The translations under genes were made by a program, and so were the position numbers. A model generated the notes under the pieces. The model did no database searches, was not told the DNA's origin, and saw only the letters and a program-made list of their open reading frames with translations. From contig OZ253669.1 of assembly GCA_965263375.1 (NCBI GenBank), positions 1,240,001-1,304,000 on the forward strand: 64,000 nt of DNA, read 5' to 3'. Of the stretch, positions 25,048 through 34,180 are shown piece after piece (the stretch's first letter is position 1; each line of letters starts with the position of its first letter). The DNA comes from JAJFFW01 sp965263375 (GTDB taxonomy: Bacteria; Pseudomonadota; Alphaproteobacteria; Caulobacterales; Parvularculaceae).

Positions 25048-26346
25048 TTATTCCCCACTTTTGCTTCCGCCAAGCTTTTGAAAAAGACTTTGCATCTTAT
25101 GTTGGTGATTACTATCATCGCTACAGAATAGTTCGGTTTCGTCAGGCAATGGTGCATCGAGAGGCAATTCTCTCGCAATTTGCGCCCTTAGACCACGAAG
25201 TCGTTCTACACTTATGCGTGATTCTCCGTATAAGTTTGAACCGAAACACGCTGTGTCATGCCACTCCGGTTCTTCAGCTTTCAATTCTACGTTCTTGAGC
25301 AAGTAGTTTCGTGCAAGGACAAAATACGATTGTACGGCGTCTGTTTGATTTAACCGCAGAAAACACTCCACCATATCCATCGCAACCTCAGCTGCTAATG
25401 CAGGGACTTGTTCTGCAAGCTCGCTCAAAAAGGGCTGATAAGAGGCAAAGAGATGAGGGGAAATAGCCACCGAACTAGAGAACTCCCTTAACAGTATGCT
25501 GGGAGCAGTTGGTTGGAGTCGTTCATGAGGGCGGTAGGCAAATTGTGCGAGGTCAATAAAGCCTGTGATAAGTGCTTTGATACAAAAATCACGCCTTACG
25601 GCGCGTTCCTCGGCGTTCGTAATTGTGCTCATATCAAGAGTAATAGGAACGGAGTGCACATGGGGACAGCGTTCCTCCTCGCCATCTACGACTCCCCAAA
25701 CTTCAATATAAAAGTGGCAAATATCTTGGTTCTTAAAGTCAGCGTGAAGGAAAATAGTCGGCTCAGAACTCAAAAATTGACGAAGTGAAGTGCTAATACT
25801 GTGTGGTGTTCTTGGTGCGGGCCTATCCTTAGGATCAATAGCAATATAAGGCAGCGCAATAATATTTGAGTCTGCTTTTGGATAATTCTCCAACACCCAT
25901 CGGTCCAATCTATTTATGTCTCCTAGATAGGAACGCCGAAGTTGATCAACCAGAACCATCTTGCTGGAAGCACTGTCCTGTCCGCATCTAGAGTCGAAAA
26001 ACTCGCTAGTCGATGCGTAAATAAAGAGATTGACTGCTTTCACACCGTATGATGGACGTTCCATCAATATTTGTCTGGGCGAATTATCCAGAAACGGCCA
26101 TGCAGATAGTTCTCGGTTTAAATGCGCAAGTGATTCGCGGTGCTGAAATTCTTTCTCTTGAAGCCGTTCCTTGTGCTCTAATTGTAAAGTGAGCGCTTCG
26201 CGGTCAGCCCGCTGTTTCTCGTGAAATTGTTCGGTTGCGCTCTTAAAACGCTCAATGAAGGCTTGCTCGCCAGGTGTCCTTAGAACTTGAGACATCATCC
26301 GGCTGCCTAAAGCACCAAAGGCTGTGCTTACAGCGGAAGCAATCAT
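25048..26346 (-). CDS. Coiled-coil hypothetical protein, first of GTPase operon
   Basis: A 432-aa protein whose N-terminus has a small hydrophobic stretch (ASAVSTAFGALGSRMMSQ), then a long charged coiled coil (residues about 30-80, with EKQRADREALTLQLEHKERL). The C-terminal two thirds look globular (SKMVLVDQLRRSYLGDINRL, PTIFLHADFKNQDICHFYIE). It could be a sensor or adaptor feeding the GTPase. No family recognised. A 180-base non-coding gap separates it from the recombinase gene upstream. Confidence 0.65.
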   Translation of the reverse strand: MIASAVSTAFGALGSRMMSQVLRTPGEQAFIERFKSATEQFHEKQRADREALTLQLEHKERLQEKEFQHRESLAHLNRELSAWPFLDNSPRQILMERPSYGVKAVNLFIYASTSEFFDSRCGQDSASSKMVLVDQLRRSYLGDINRLDRWVLENYPKADSNIIALPYIAIDPKDRPAPRTPHSISTSLRQFLSSEPTIFLHADFKNQDICHFYIEVWGVVDGEEERCPHVHSVPITLDMSTITNAEERAVRRDFCIKALITGFIDLAQFAYRPHERLQPTAPSILLREFSSSVAISPHLFASYQPFLSELAEQVPALAAEVAMDMVECFLRLNQTDAVQSYFVLARNYLLKNVELKAEEPEWHDTACFGSNLYGESRISVERLRGLRAQIARELPLDAPLPDETELFCSDDSNHQHKMQSLFQKLGGSKSGE

Positions 26347-26529
26347 TATATCATCAATGATAAATATCTGGCACTCCCCCTAATAACTCTAATTGAGTAA
26401 TGAACTTAGATGTGTCGAATATAAGGCAGAGCGAATAGATTTACCGCAGTGAGTGGCTGAAATTACACACTCACTAAAACTATGCCCTATCATAAGTTTA
26501 TGAATGAAAATTGACCACACGGGCAGTGC

Positions 26530-27177
26530 CTAATTCAACAGATTGACTCCTTTCTCTGGCGGCACATATCCCGGCTTTAACATCTCCCAATAGCGCTCTG
26601 CGTAGGCACGGGCCTGCGCGCCTTTAACATCAGCATAGATTTCTGTTGTCTCTATACTACTATGTCCCATAGCGTCTTTGGTAAGTCGCATGGGCGTACC
26701 CGCTTCAAGGGTATTGGTGCAATAGCCATGTCGAAGCGCCTTAGGGTGTGCTAGAAAGGGCGGCACTCGCGCAGATAACATTACCTCCTTGATGCGCCGC
26801 CACGCCGTGATGCGGTTAAACGGCCACACAAAACCGTCATCAGGAATATTCCATTGCATCTGATATCGCTCTAGTTGCTCGATCAACTCATGAGGCAATG
26901 GCAGTATACGGTATTCTTGTACATTTCCGCGTTTCTTTAATGTGAAAAGCACAACTGACGCCGTTTCGGAATCGACGTGTCTTGGGCGAACCGCTAGGGC
27001 TTCTGAGATGCGCGCGCCCGTCGCCAATAGGAACCACACCAATAGATACGTGGATATTGGAAAGACAGAACCTGCCGCTGATAGAACTCGCTGGCTTTCC
27101 CGCCTTGTTATGTATTTACGCCTTCCCTGATTATCAAAGAGGGACCATTCTGCATTTCTTTTCAGAGGCTTATTCAT
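26530..27177 (-). CDS. Small tyrosine recombinase next to large palindrome
   Basis: At 215 aa this is a core-only tyrosine recombinase without an arm-binding domain. Catalytic motifs: Arg in TGARISEALAVR (near residue 54), H/R in HPKALRHGYC (near 149), histidine in MGHSSIETTEIY with the tyrosine at its end (near 183). Stand-alone small recombinases of this type are common on plasmids, where they resolve multimers. Its start codon directly abuts the long inverted repeat at 27179-27389, which is its obvious candidate site. Confidence 0.88.
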   Translation of the reverse strand: MNKPLKRNAEWSLFDNQGRRKYITRRESQRVLSAAGSVFPISTYLLVWFLLATGARISEALAVRPRHVDSETASVVLFTLKKRGNVQEYRILPLPHELIEQLERYQMQWNIPDDGFVWPFNRITAWRRIKEVMLSARVPPFLAHPKALRHGYCTNTLEAGTPMRLTKDAMGHSSIETTEIYADVKGAQARAYAERYWEMLKPGYVPPEKGVNLLN

Positions 27178-27178
27178 A

Positions 27179-27389
27179 ACTTAAACCGTTTCTAACAATT
27201 ATGTTTCAGTTTTTAAAATTATGCGTGCACTTTGTAATGATAGGTTTACGAGCAAAAAGGGTTATCTGACTTGCAGGAAAAGGGCCCTTTTCCTGCAAGT
27301 AGATAACTCTTTTTGCGCGTCACCTATAACCTAAAAGTGCACGCATAAGAAGAAAAACTGAAACACTAATTGTTAGAAACGGTTTAAGT
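27179..27389. repeat. Approximately 210-bp imperfect palindrome (two ~105-bp inverted arms)
   Basis: The arms run 27179-27284 and 27285-27389 with no spacer. The centre is gcaggaaaagggcccttttc, and the outer ends are acttaaaccgtttctaacaa and its complement. Aligned by eye, the arms differ at scattered positions with a few one-base gaps, including an unpaired block aaaat versus cttct. Blocks such as tatgcgtgcactt, caaaaag and acttgcagg are kept on both sides. It could fold as a long hairpin when single-stranded. It abuts a tyrosine recombinase start codon. Confidence 0.95.
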
Positions 27390-27426
27390 AAGCATATTTC
27401 CCTAAGCAAAGAGGGGGATAGTGTTT

Positions 27427-27621
27427 ATGGCGCAACACACTTACACCGTTTATTATGAGGAAAATGGCCGCACCTATAGCCAGGTCGTGGCAGTAGACGA
27501 TCATCACACAGCATATGATACCGCGCAGGATTTTATCCGTGAGGTCTTAATCTCGGCAGCAGGAAGCCTATTGCTGACTGCAATTACTGGCTTCGACATT
27601 GGCGATACAACAAAGTCATGA
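27427..27621 (+). CDS. Small hypothetical protein
   Basis: The ATG at 27427 gives 64 aa (MAQHTYTVYYEENGRTYSQV); a GTG six bases upstream is also in frame. It contains AVDDHHTAYDTAQDFI and a hydrophobic end. AGAGGGGG lies upstream. The stop overlaps the next gene's ATG (ATGA). No family recognised. Confidence 0.55.
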   Translation: MAQHTYTVYYEENGRTYSQVVAVDDHHTAYDTAQDFIREVLISAAGSLLLTAITGFDIGDTTKS

Positions 27622-27962
27622 GGTCTTTCAGCCTAAGTCTGACTGCAATCGTTGTGATGTGTGCAACGGCATTCGCCAGCGATCCTAAACCCATCGCTGA
27701 AATGACACCGCCTGAGGCGTTGCGGGTAGGGTTCCAAACCGGATTTTCCTATCCTAAGCGCTACAAAAAATACGACAGCGTTCCTGAAGCAGCGATCATC
27801 TCGACGTTGCGTCATTGCTCAGAGGGTAAGGGTCTATCGAACGATTGCTTCATCGCAGCAGCCATATGGGGACAGCGTTCAGTTTACGTACTGCGGGCAG
27901 ATAATCAGAAAGAAGTGCATAGGATGGCCGCCATCTCAGCACGTTATATCCACCCTAAATAA
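27618..27962 (+). CDS. Exported hypothetical protein
   Basis: The 114-aa product begins with a signal peptide (SFSLSLTAIVVMCATAFASD), cleaved probably after FAS. The mature part has two cysteines (RHCSEGKGLSNDCF) that could pair. It overlaps the preceding gene by four bases, so the two are coupled. No family recognised. Confidence 0.6.
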   Translation: MRSFSLSLTAIVVMCATAFASDPKPIAEMTPPEALRVGFQTGFSYPKRYKKYDSVPEAAIISTLRHCSEGKGLSNDCFIAAAIWGQRSVYVLRADNQKEVHRMAAISARYIHPK

Positions 27963-28122
27963 GTGAAGTGTATTCTACACTGGGTTTGGTGCAAAAGCCT
28001 GCATATGCGGCCCAACCAAACAGATAAAATACTATCTGTTTCAAACGCCTAATGCGCAAAATACTGTGCATTCGCAACCGATTCTGGTATACTATCTGTA
28101 CAGAACAAATGAGCGGATGCAC

Positions 28123-28923
28123 ATGACATCACCCGGGTTGGAAGCACAGATTGCCAATGCCTCAGCACAATTAGCCGAGGCGCGCCAGCGCATGGGCAGT
28201 CAGGGCGCTATCCCGCCTGAACTTGCGGCGGCAGAAGCCGCATTAGGCGGCATCAATGCAAACACGAGCAGCGCGCAGGCCACGCTTGCTACAATAGTAG
28301 CCGCTATTGAGCGTGCAGTCTCTTCTATAGAACGCCAATCCTCTCAACAGCTCCATGCGGTTGCAGCAGCCACACAACGCCAATTGGCATTGGACGAACG
28401 GCGTGAAGCCGCTGATGCACTGTGGCAGGCCATGCGCGAAGAATACGGCGATACCATGGACCCGTACCTTATGCAGCGTGTGGAGGAGCATCGCACCGCT
28501 GCTGATCAGGCGCGCCGTCAGGGCGATACAATTAGCGAATACGACAATAAGCTGCGTGAATTCCAACTTCAGCATGAGTTAGCCATTGCCGCAGGCGATG
28601 CTAAAGCTGCAAACAGCATGGAGAAGATTATTGTTGATCACAAACGCGACTACCAGGCCGAGCTGGAAGCAGCGGGCCATTCACTGGATGAGGCGCAAGC
28701 CATCATCGCCAATACCGAACACGAGGTAACGCAAGACATACAGCGCAGCAGCAAGGCGCCCACGCCATCAGCCCAGGAACACGTACCCTCCCGCTTCGAC
28801 CAATGGGTCAGTGCGGAAGATGTGCCCGCAAAAGACAGTATTGCACTCACCGACGTAGACTCGACAGAGGTGAGCGCGCCAACTGTCGGGAAAGCTCAAA
28901 CCGGCGCTATAGCTAAATTGTAG
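28123..28923 (+). CDS. Helical coiled-coil hypothetical protein
   Basis: The start at 28123 (MTSPGLEAQIANASAQLAEA) is preferred; longer in-frame starts reach 28066. The 266-aa product is strongly helical, rich in Ala, Gln, Glu and Arg through residue 200, as in structural or scaffold proteins. The tail is less ordered. Two copies of tactatctgt occur upstream (about 28029 and 28089) and could be promoter or operator elements. No family recognised. Confidence 0.6.
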   Translation: MTSPGLEAQIANASAQLAEARQRMGSQGAIPPELAAAEAALGGINANTSSAQATLATIVAAIERAVSSIERQSSQQLHAVAAATQRQLALDERREAADALWQAMREEYGDTMDPYLMQRVEEHRTAADQARRQGDTISEYDNKLREFQLQHELAIAAGDAKAANSMEKIIVDHKRDYQAELEAAGHSLDEAQAIIANTEHEVTQDIQRSSKAPTPSAQEHVPSRFDQWVSAEDVPAKDSIALTDVDSTEVSAPTVGKAQTGAIAKL

Positions 28924-28941
28924 CGTATCTGTACAGAGCGT

Positions 28942-29547
28942 TTATGAGTTTACTTTCTCGCAGAAATGCAACGCGATAAAGGGCGGCATGTTTTCGTGAG
29001 ACTCGCCTTTACCCGTTTCTCCTGTCTTAGAAAAGTGTTTTGGATTGGGAACTGCAGCATTTACGCCATCTCCAACAGAATCTACAAATGGTTCACTGGG
29101 GCCGCCGCCGCCCGCATCAAGATTACGATTGCGAAACCCTATCTGATGTCCGTGCGAAGGCAAATGCTCTTTTGATAAAGTTACACTCTCTTGGCCGCCA
29201 GGTTCACCGGCTGGTCGTGCTGTTAACGGCTCTCCATCCGCTCCTTTGTCACTCTTGCGAAGTGTCTCGTCCGTACTAGCCCCGATAATAAAACGTGAAG
29301 ATGCTTCCCGAAATGGAACCCACCCTTTATTCCGATCACATTCATTTACCGACGCGATTACCGTGCCAGCAGGGATGGGATCTAAAAAAGAAACCTTGTC
29401 ATTAAACCCTGCCTGATAAGCAACAAGAATTGAAACAGCGACCGCCGCAACACCAGTAATCAATGCTATTGCCAGACTTTCGAGCGCCTTTGCCCTTACG
29501 GTGTCGGCAAATTGTTGCCACAGATTTTTTTGTGGTTGCTCAGCCAT
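28942..29547 (-). CDS. Membrane-anchored tail-collar-like protein
   Basis: The start at 29547 (MAEQPQKNLWQQFADTVRAK) gives 201 aa. A membrane helix lies near residues 24-46 (LAIALITGVAAVAVSILVAY). The remainder resembles a phage tail collar domain: PIPAGTVIASV near its start, then ESVTLSKEHLPSHGHQIGF, and finally NMPPFIALHFCEK. Collar domains normally sit on phage tail fibres; here one is tethered to the membrane on an island without other phage genes. Confidence 0.68.
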   Translation of the reverse strand: MAEQPQKNLWQQFADTVRAKALESLAIALITGVAAVAVSILVAYQAGFNDKVSFLDPIPAGTVIASVNECDRNKGWVPFREASSRFIIGASTDETLRKSDKGADGEPLTARPAGEPGGQESVTLSKEHLPSHGHQIGFRNRNLDAGGGGPSEPFVDSVGDGVNAAVPNPKHFSKTGETGKGESHENMPPFIALHFCEKVNS

Positions 29548-29648
29548 CTTGCTCCCCCTTGGATAGCTCTTCACAACGACTTTAGCACATTTTACACATC
29601 AGATAAAAAGCGTCTCACGTTCTAACGCCACAAGCAAACATGAAAGTT

Positions 29649-29903
29649 TTATGGCATCCCGCCAACAAAGCCGCTCGTGTCTTCATTCCTCACAAGCGAG
29701 ATACGCGCCCCTGAGTGACCACAATGGGGCCTTGGGCATTTAAGTTCCTTGCCTACCTCAGCAAGCGTCACGTCGCGGTGGTCCACCTTCAACAGCAACT
29801 GCACTGGGCTTTGCAGCCATGTGTGAAGGCATTTCATACAGGTCGCCTCGATAATTTCACGGTCATCAATATCTCTGAGCACGATGTCGTCAAGCCAGCT
29901 CAT
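29649..29903 (-). CDS. Zinc-ribbon-like small protein coupled to polymerase
   Basis: An 84-aa protein with a CxxC (ATCMKCLHTW) and a second CxxxxC (LKCPRPHCGHSG), enough for a zinc ribbon. Its start overlaps the stop of the Y-family polymerase gene by four bases, showing coupled translation. It may modulate that polymerase or bind DNA. No family recognised. Confidence 0.65.
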   Translation of the reverse strand: MSWLDDIVLRDIDDREIIEATCMKCLHTWLQSPVQLLLKVDHRDVTLAEVGKELKCPRPHCGHSGARISLVRNEDTSGFVGGMP

Positions 29904-31153
29904 AGGAAGTCCTCCGCACTCGGAATTCTGTTGTAAGCAATCTTGCCCCCCGCATAACCGCCCGGCGGTGGTGTCCAGGGGCCGACGGTCACAACCCGTT
30001 TGCCAAACTTGCGGTTTAGATAATCAATAGCGCCGGTAATGCGCTCCCAATCCTGGCGGGCTTCATCGTCATTCAAGAAGATGTCAAGCTGACGGCCATT
30101 GCTTGGCGTGAGGTCTAGAAGCGTGACGCCAACACGAACGATTTCGCAGTTGGGCCTGACTTCCCTTTGCGCCTTCTCCCACAGCGCCATGAGCGCTGAG
30201 AGGCATGCCTGGTCATCATTTACGCAAGGAAGCTCTCTTTGGCCAAACCATCCACCATCACGGATATCGAGCCACAGATGCAGCCGGTTCGCATAGTAAT
30301 TATCGCGCCTTGTGCGCCGTGCAGCCTTCGCCAGCAATAGCCTGGAACAGTCCCGCGCTTTAGGAATATTGCGCCAGTCAGGCGGCAACACACGGGCATG
30401 ACCGAACATGCCCCGAGAGGTGGGTTCTGCCTTCAGATCATAGCCATGCAGCGCGTACCACATGCGCTCGCCATTCACATTGCCCCAGAGCTTACGCATC
30501 TGTTTAGGTTGGGTCCCCAGCAAATCCACCATCGTCCAGATGCCAGCCATATTAAGCCGCCGCTCCATCCGTCCGCCAACTCCAGAGATTTCAGAGATGG
30601 GCAGCTGTAACAGCGGCCCGGGCATATCTTCCGGCCGCCAGATAGTAACGCCATTAGGCTTATCGATCTTACAGGCTTGCTTAGCGAGCAACCGGTTAGC
30701 GGCAAACCCGATGGAGCATGTAATCTGATCGCCTATATTCGTCTTGATACGGTGCTTTAAGCGCCGGGCTAACCCTTCTGGGTCATTGATGGCGCCTTTG
30801 TCAAGTTTACACGTCAGCTCGTCGATAGACTTCACCGTCTCAATGGGGATTTCGCAGCTGATTTCATTGAGAAGCGCATTATGTGCACGGCGGAACAAAT
30901 CGGGCCGCTGCATCACCAACACCATATCTGGGCATTGTTTTAAAGCCTCGGGCACGGGCATAACATTCTGGCAACCCGCGGCCTTCGCCTCCTTTGAGCA
31001 GGCAATCACCACCGTGAAACGCGCATTCTTGATTTCAAACGGAATGACGCCAACAGGCCGCCCCCGAATTTCCGGCATGGCTTGCTGCATGACGGACGCA
31101 AAAAACCCGTCAAAATCAAGATACAAGCATTCTATCGTCTGCGGTTTACGCAT
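29900..31153 (-). CDS. Y-family translesion DNA polymerase (DinB/UmuC-like)
   Basis: A 417-aa protein with the Y-family fold: ECLYLDFDGFFASV (catalytic Asp), VKSIDELTCKL (second acidic motif, SIDE), and a helix-hairpin-helix region (LPISEISGVGGRMERRL). The length matches UmuC/DinB homologues. The usual DMDAFFASVE is changed to DFDGFFASV, with the E replaced by M. The enzyme would copy damaged template. It is coupled to the zinc-ribbon gene at 29649. Such polymerases are common cargo of mobile elements that move as single-stranded DNA. Confidence 0.9.
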   Translation of the reverse strand: MRKPQTIECLYLDFDGFFASVMQQAMPEIRGRPVGVIPFEIKNARFTVVIACSKEAKAAGCQNVMPVPEALKQCPDMVLVMQRPDLFRRAHNALLNEISCEIPIETVKSIDELTCKLDKGAINDPEGLARRLKHRIKTNIGDQITCSIGFAANRLLAKQACKIDKPNGVTIWRPEDMPGPLLQLPISEISGVGGRMERRLNMAGIWTMVDLLGTQPKQMRKLWGNVNGERMWYALHGYDLKAEPTSRGMFGHARVLPPDWRNIPKARDCSRLLLAKAARRTRRDNYYANRLHLWLDIRDGGWFGQRELPCVNDDQACLSALMALWEKAQREVRPNCEIVRVGVTLLDLTPSNGRQLDIFLNDDEARQDWERITGAIDYLNRKFGKRVVTVGPWTPPPGGYAGGKIAYNRIPSAEDFL

Positions 31154-31580
31154 ACATGGTCCCTAAATGGACCGCCCGAATTCACCATCACCGCCTCAAG
31201 AGGTTTCAGAGAACAATACGGGAACGAAAGAGTCAAGCTCGTGGAATGTAATGAGGGAAAATCGCCAGGATCGGTCATCGAACCATACTCGGCCAGTGCC
31301 TTAGCTGGGGCGAGTTTAGGTCTCTCGTGGAAACCGTTGACTGACCGGGATTGGCCCTTTGGTGACGGCCAGCGTCACTGATCCGACTGACTTAACGCGA
31401 AGATCATTTCTGAGGTGCACGACCAACCAAAATCCAATCCACGCCGATAAATAGCGTGTTTACAGATTGTTGTCGTGACGGGAACCAGCGCAAGAACCAA
31501 CGCAACATGCGAACAATTGACCTTTGTCATGTCGAGGTCGCGCCAGCATGGCACAATGGGGGAAGGGAAATGAGGGTATT
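31154..31580. other. Non-coding region upstream of ECF-like gene
   Basis: No convincing gene was seen in these 427 bases. A small hairpin gtgacg-gccag-cgtcac lies at 31363-31379. The ECF-like gene probably has its promoter here; GAGGG precedes its chosen start. Confidence 0.4.
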
Positions 31581-33629
31581 ATGTCGGAAACTGCACCCTA
31601 TTCGGGCTTTACGACGGTCGTGACGGTCACGGCCGTCCTGTTCTTTTTGGTACTTTTGCCCTTTGAAATGATGCCGGAGATCCCGGTCGATATCGATTTC
31701 AAACCGTTTTTTGTCCCGCTCGCGCTGTGTGCCCTATTGCCCTCACGAATGGGGCTTGCGATTGGCCTCGGAGTCGCGCTGGGCGAAGGCATGCGCGACT
31801 TGATGGAGGGGTATGAACTTGACGATCCGATCGGGTTCGTCGGCTACATCGCCGGCTTCTGGACTGCGAGCAAAATCTACGCCGTTGCACCGCGTTCTTC
31901 CGTGATCCTGATTTTCGGCGCCATCATGTGCGGCTTTGTGCAAGGCATCATTGAGGCCAGCAGTTTTCTCTTGTTCGGCGCGGAAGGCCTCGCCGTGACC
32001 ATTGAAAGTGCGATCGGCAATACCATCACTCATGGCCTTATCTGGGGGGCGATCCCGGTCCTTTTTCTGGTGCCCGCTTTACGCGGCAAATTCGAGCATT
32101 ATCTAGGTTTTGCCCCGTTGGGGATGAACCCGCTCCCGCCACTTGTCGCGGGGTCGGTAGATGGTTCGATCCCGGAGGACGCGCTAGCGGCCCTGGCCGG
32201 AGCAAGCTTCCGTTATCCGGGGACGGAGGAGCCGAGTTTCGTAGAGCTCTCCTTGATCGTCCGTCCGGGAGACTGCCTTGGTCTCATCAGTACGGACCCA
32301 AAGGCCGCTGAGGCCGCCGGGTTAGTTTTTGCGGGCCTATCGCCGCGGGTTACGGGCGGCGAGTTCGTCGGTGAAATGAAACCGCCACGACGCGTTGCCA
32401 TTCTCTCTCACGACCCTCGTGATCAGACGACACAAGCCACGCCAGAACAAGAAGTGGCGGGCATGCTGCTCGCGCAGGGCGGCGATCCGCTATTGGCCCT
32501 TAAGACGTCACGGACCCTTCTTACTGATCTTGGTCTAACCCCGGATGATTGTGAGGCCATGATCTGGACGCTCGACAAGAACACCCAATTTCTTGTTCAT
32601 CTTGCCGTCGCCCGGGCTGCGCAACCGGAGCTTCTCCTTATCCAGCGGCCTTCACTCGACATCAGTAGCGAGGCCTTGTCAGCCCTTCAGACCCTGATCA
32701 CCGAACAACTCGAGACGGGCGCTGTTATCGTGACCGGCAGCGGGACAGGACCTGTGATGGAACGGGCCGGTAAGATTCTGAGACTCACCGCTGCCGGTAC
32801 ACCAGAGGTTATTGGCACAAAGGACCTCAGTTCCATCGATGATCATCAATTAACCGAACATCTCGATGAGCTTGATCCCGAAGATGATGGTCGCGGTATC
32901 AAGGTGCCGACTCTGCAAACCACACGAAGCAGCTGGTGGCAGGAACGTGATCCCCGGATCAAGTGGTTTATGTTTCTAAGTCTCCTTGTTCTGATTTATG
33001 TGGCTCCTACCTGGCCCTGGATGGCAGTGATGGCGGCCATCGGCATAGTCTTGACTTTGACGTCCCGACCACCTCTCTTTTGGCTTAGCCTTGCTATGTT
33101 TGTGCAGACTCCAAACATTCTTGGACTAATTTTCCTACCACTTCTCGGGGAAGGTGAATTCAATGATGAAATCGGTTTTGGTCTCCGTCTTGGGCTTGGA
33201 TGGGTCGCGGCGATTCTGTTCGGGATAAGCCTGCTTTCCACTATGCCGATCCCGCAGATGGTGTCGGGATTAAGGGGCCTTGGCCTTCCGCGTCGGTTTT
33301 CCGCGGTTATCGGACAAGTTTTTGTCATGATCTATTTGAGTTTTGCCGATCTTGCCCGCATCAGCCGTGAGGCGCGGCTCACTTCAAAAGGCTCCCCGCT
33401 GCTATATCCTTTCAGGCTCTTCGGAAATGCAAGAAAGCTCTTTGTGCCTAGCATTATTGCTGTGACACGCCGCAGCGCGATGATGGCGATTGCACTCGAT
33501 CTCAGGAATAACGGGCGCGGAGTGCCGCCTTTTGTTTCACAACCGCCCGTCATTGCTGATGGTTTATTGCTGCTCACAACCCTTGCTACCCTGATCGGTG
33601 CGTTGCTGGCCCGGTTCGGGGGCATATGA
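31581..33629 (+). CDS. Single-polypeptide ECF-like transporter with degenerate ATPase domain
   Basis: The ATG at 31581 (MSETAPYSGF) has GAGGG upstream; the product is 682 aa. Residues 1-180 form several membrane helices like an S-component. From about 208 comes an ABC-ATPase-like domain (FRYPG, then VRPGDCLGLIS near 229). Where Walker A should be, DCLGLISTDPKAAEAAG lacks GxxGxGK(S/T); the signature region reads LDKNTQFLVHLAVARAAQ; Walker B reads LLLIQRPSLD, lacking the D-E pair. From about 463, EcfT-like helices follow, with REARLTSKGSP and AIALDLRNNGRG. All three ECF modules thus sit in one chain with an apparently inactive ATPase. Confidence 0.75.
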   Translation: MSETAPYSGFTTVVTVTAVLFFLVLLPFEMMPEIPVDIDFKPFFVPLALCALLPSRMGLAIGLGVALGEGMRDLMEGYELDDPIGFVGYIAGFWTASKIYAVAPRSSVILIFGAIMCGFVQGIIEASSFLLFGAEGLAVTIESAIGNTITHGLIWGAIPVLFLVPALRGKFEHYLGFAPLGMNPLPPLVAGSVDGSIPEDALAALAGASFRYPGTEEPSFVELSLIVRPGDCLGLISTDPKAAEAAGLVFAGLSPRVTGGEFVGEMKPPRRVAILSHDPRDQTTQATPEQEVAGMLLAQGGDPLLALKTSRTLLTDLGLTPDDCEAMIWTLDKNTQFLVHLAVARAAQPELLLIQRPSLDISSEALSALQTLITEQLETGAVIVTGSGTGPVMERAGKILRLTAAGTPEVIGTKDLSSIDDHQLTEHLDELDPEDDGRGIKVPTLQTTRSSWWQERDPRIKWFMFLSLLVLIYVAPTWPWMAVMAAIGIVLTLTSRPPLFWLSLAMFVQTPNILGLIFLPLLGEGEFNDEIGFGLRLGLGWVAAILFGISLLSTMPIPQMVSGLRGLGLPRRFSAVIGQVFVMIYLSFADLARISREARLTSKGSPLLYPFRLFGNARKLFVPSIIAVTRRSAMMAIALDLRNNGRGVPPFVSQPPVIADGLLLLTTLATLIGALLARFGGI

Positions 33630-34180
33630 AAATGGGGCAGGATTCAAACCCTGAGATCGATGTCCATTTGACCATTGAATGTCTGCTATGGCTCAGTCGT
33701 CGCGTTCCATGAGCGTCCGCTTCACGCCCCAGTCAGTCACCCAGCACTGCCCCGGGAACATCCACCTTTGGCAAATTAGTCTTGCCCCTTTTCAGTGGAC
33801 AGTTTCGAAAGACTTGGCTGACCGCTTAGGGGCGACTTAAGTCGCTCGCGACGACGGCGACCACCGACTGCGAAGGGCCAGAATCGCTCGTCCAATTACT
33901 CAGTTTCTGATGACCGCTTCTGCGCGCATTCCGGCTATGGCTACGAGCTAAGACGACCAGGCATTCTTCGCCAGTCTCTGCCTTTCCAGCGCTGTTTGCT
34001 AAACGGCAATTCACGCACACATTTCAGACATGTAAAATCCTAGAGTTCGAATTTAATCATATCCATAATGTCAATAGTCATAGTCTTGTCACACATTTGA
34101 TACTTCAATATCGTCATTTGATTCATGCTCGCATTTGGAATAATTTGGTCAAAATTAGGGGATCATTGGGGCGATGAGTC
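33630..34180. other. Gene-poor stretch
   Basis: No convincing gene was seen in these 551 bases. A 14-base perfect palindrome, gcgacttaagtcgc, lies at 33832-33845. The last 150 bases before the next gene become strongly AT-rich. Confidence 0.5.

Noticed and set aside
28029..28100. Repeated tactatctgt elements as LexA boxes
   Set aside because: They do not fit the alphaproteobacterial GTTC-N7-GTTC LexA site; mentioned only as possible promoter elements.
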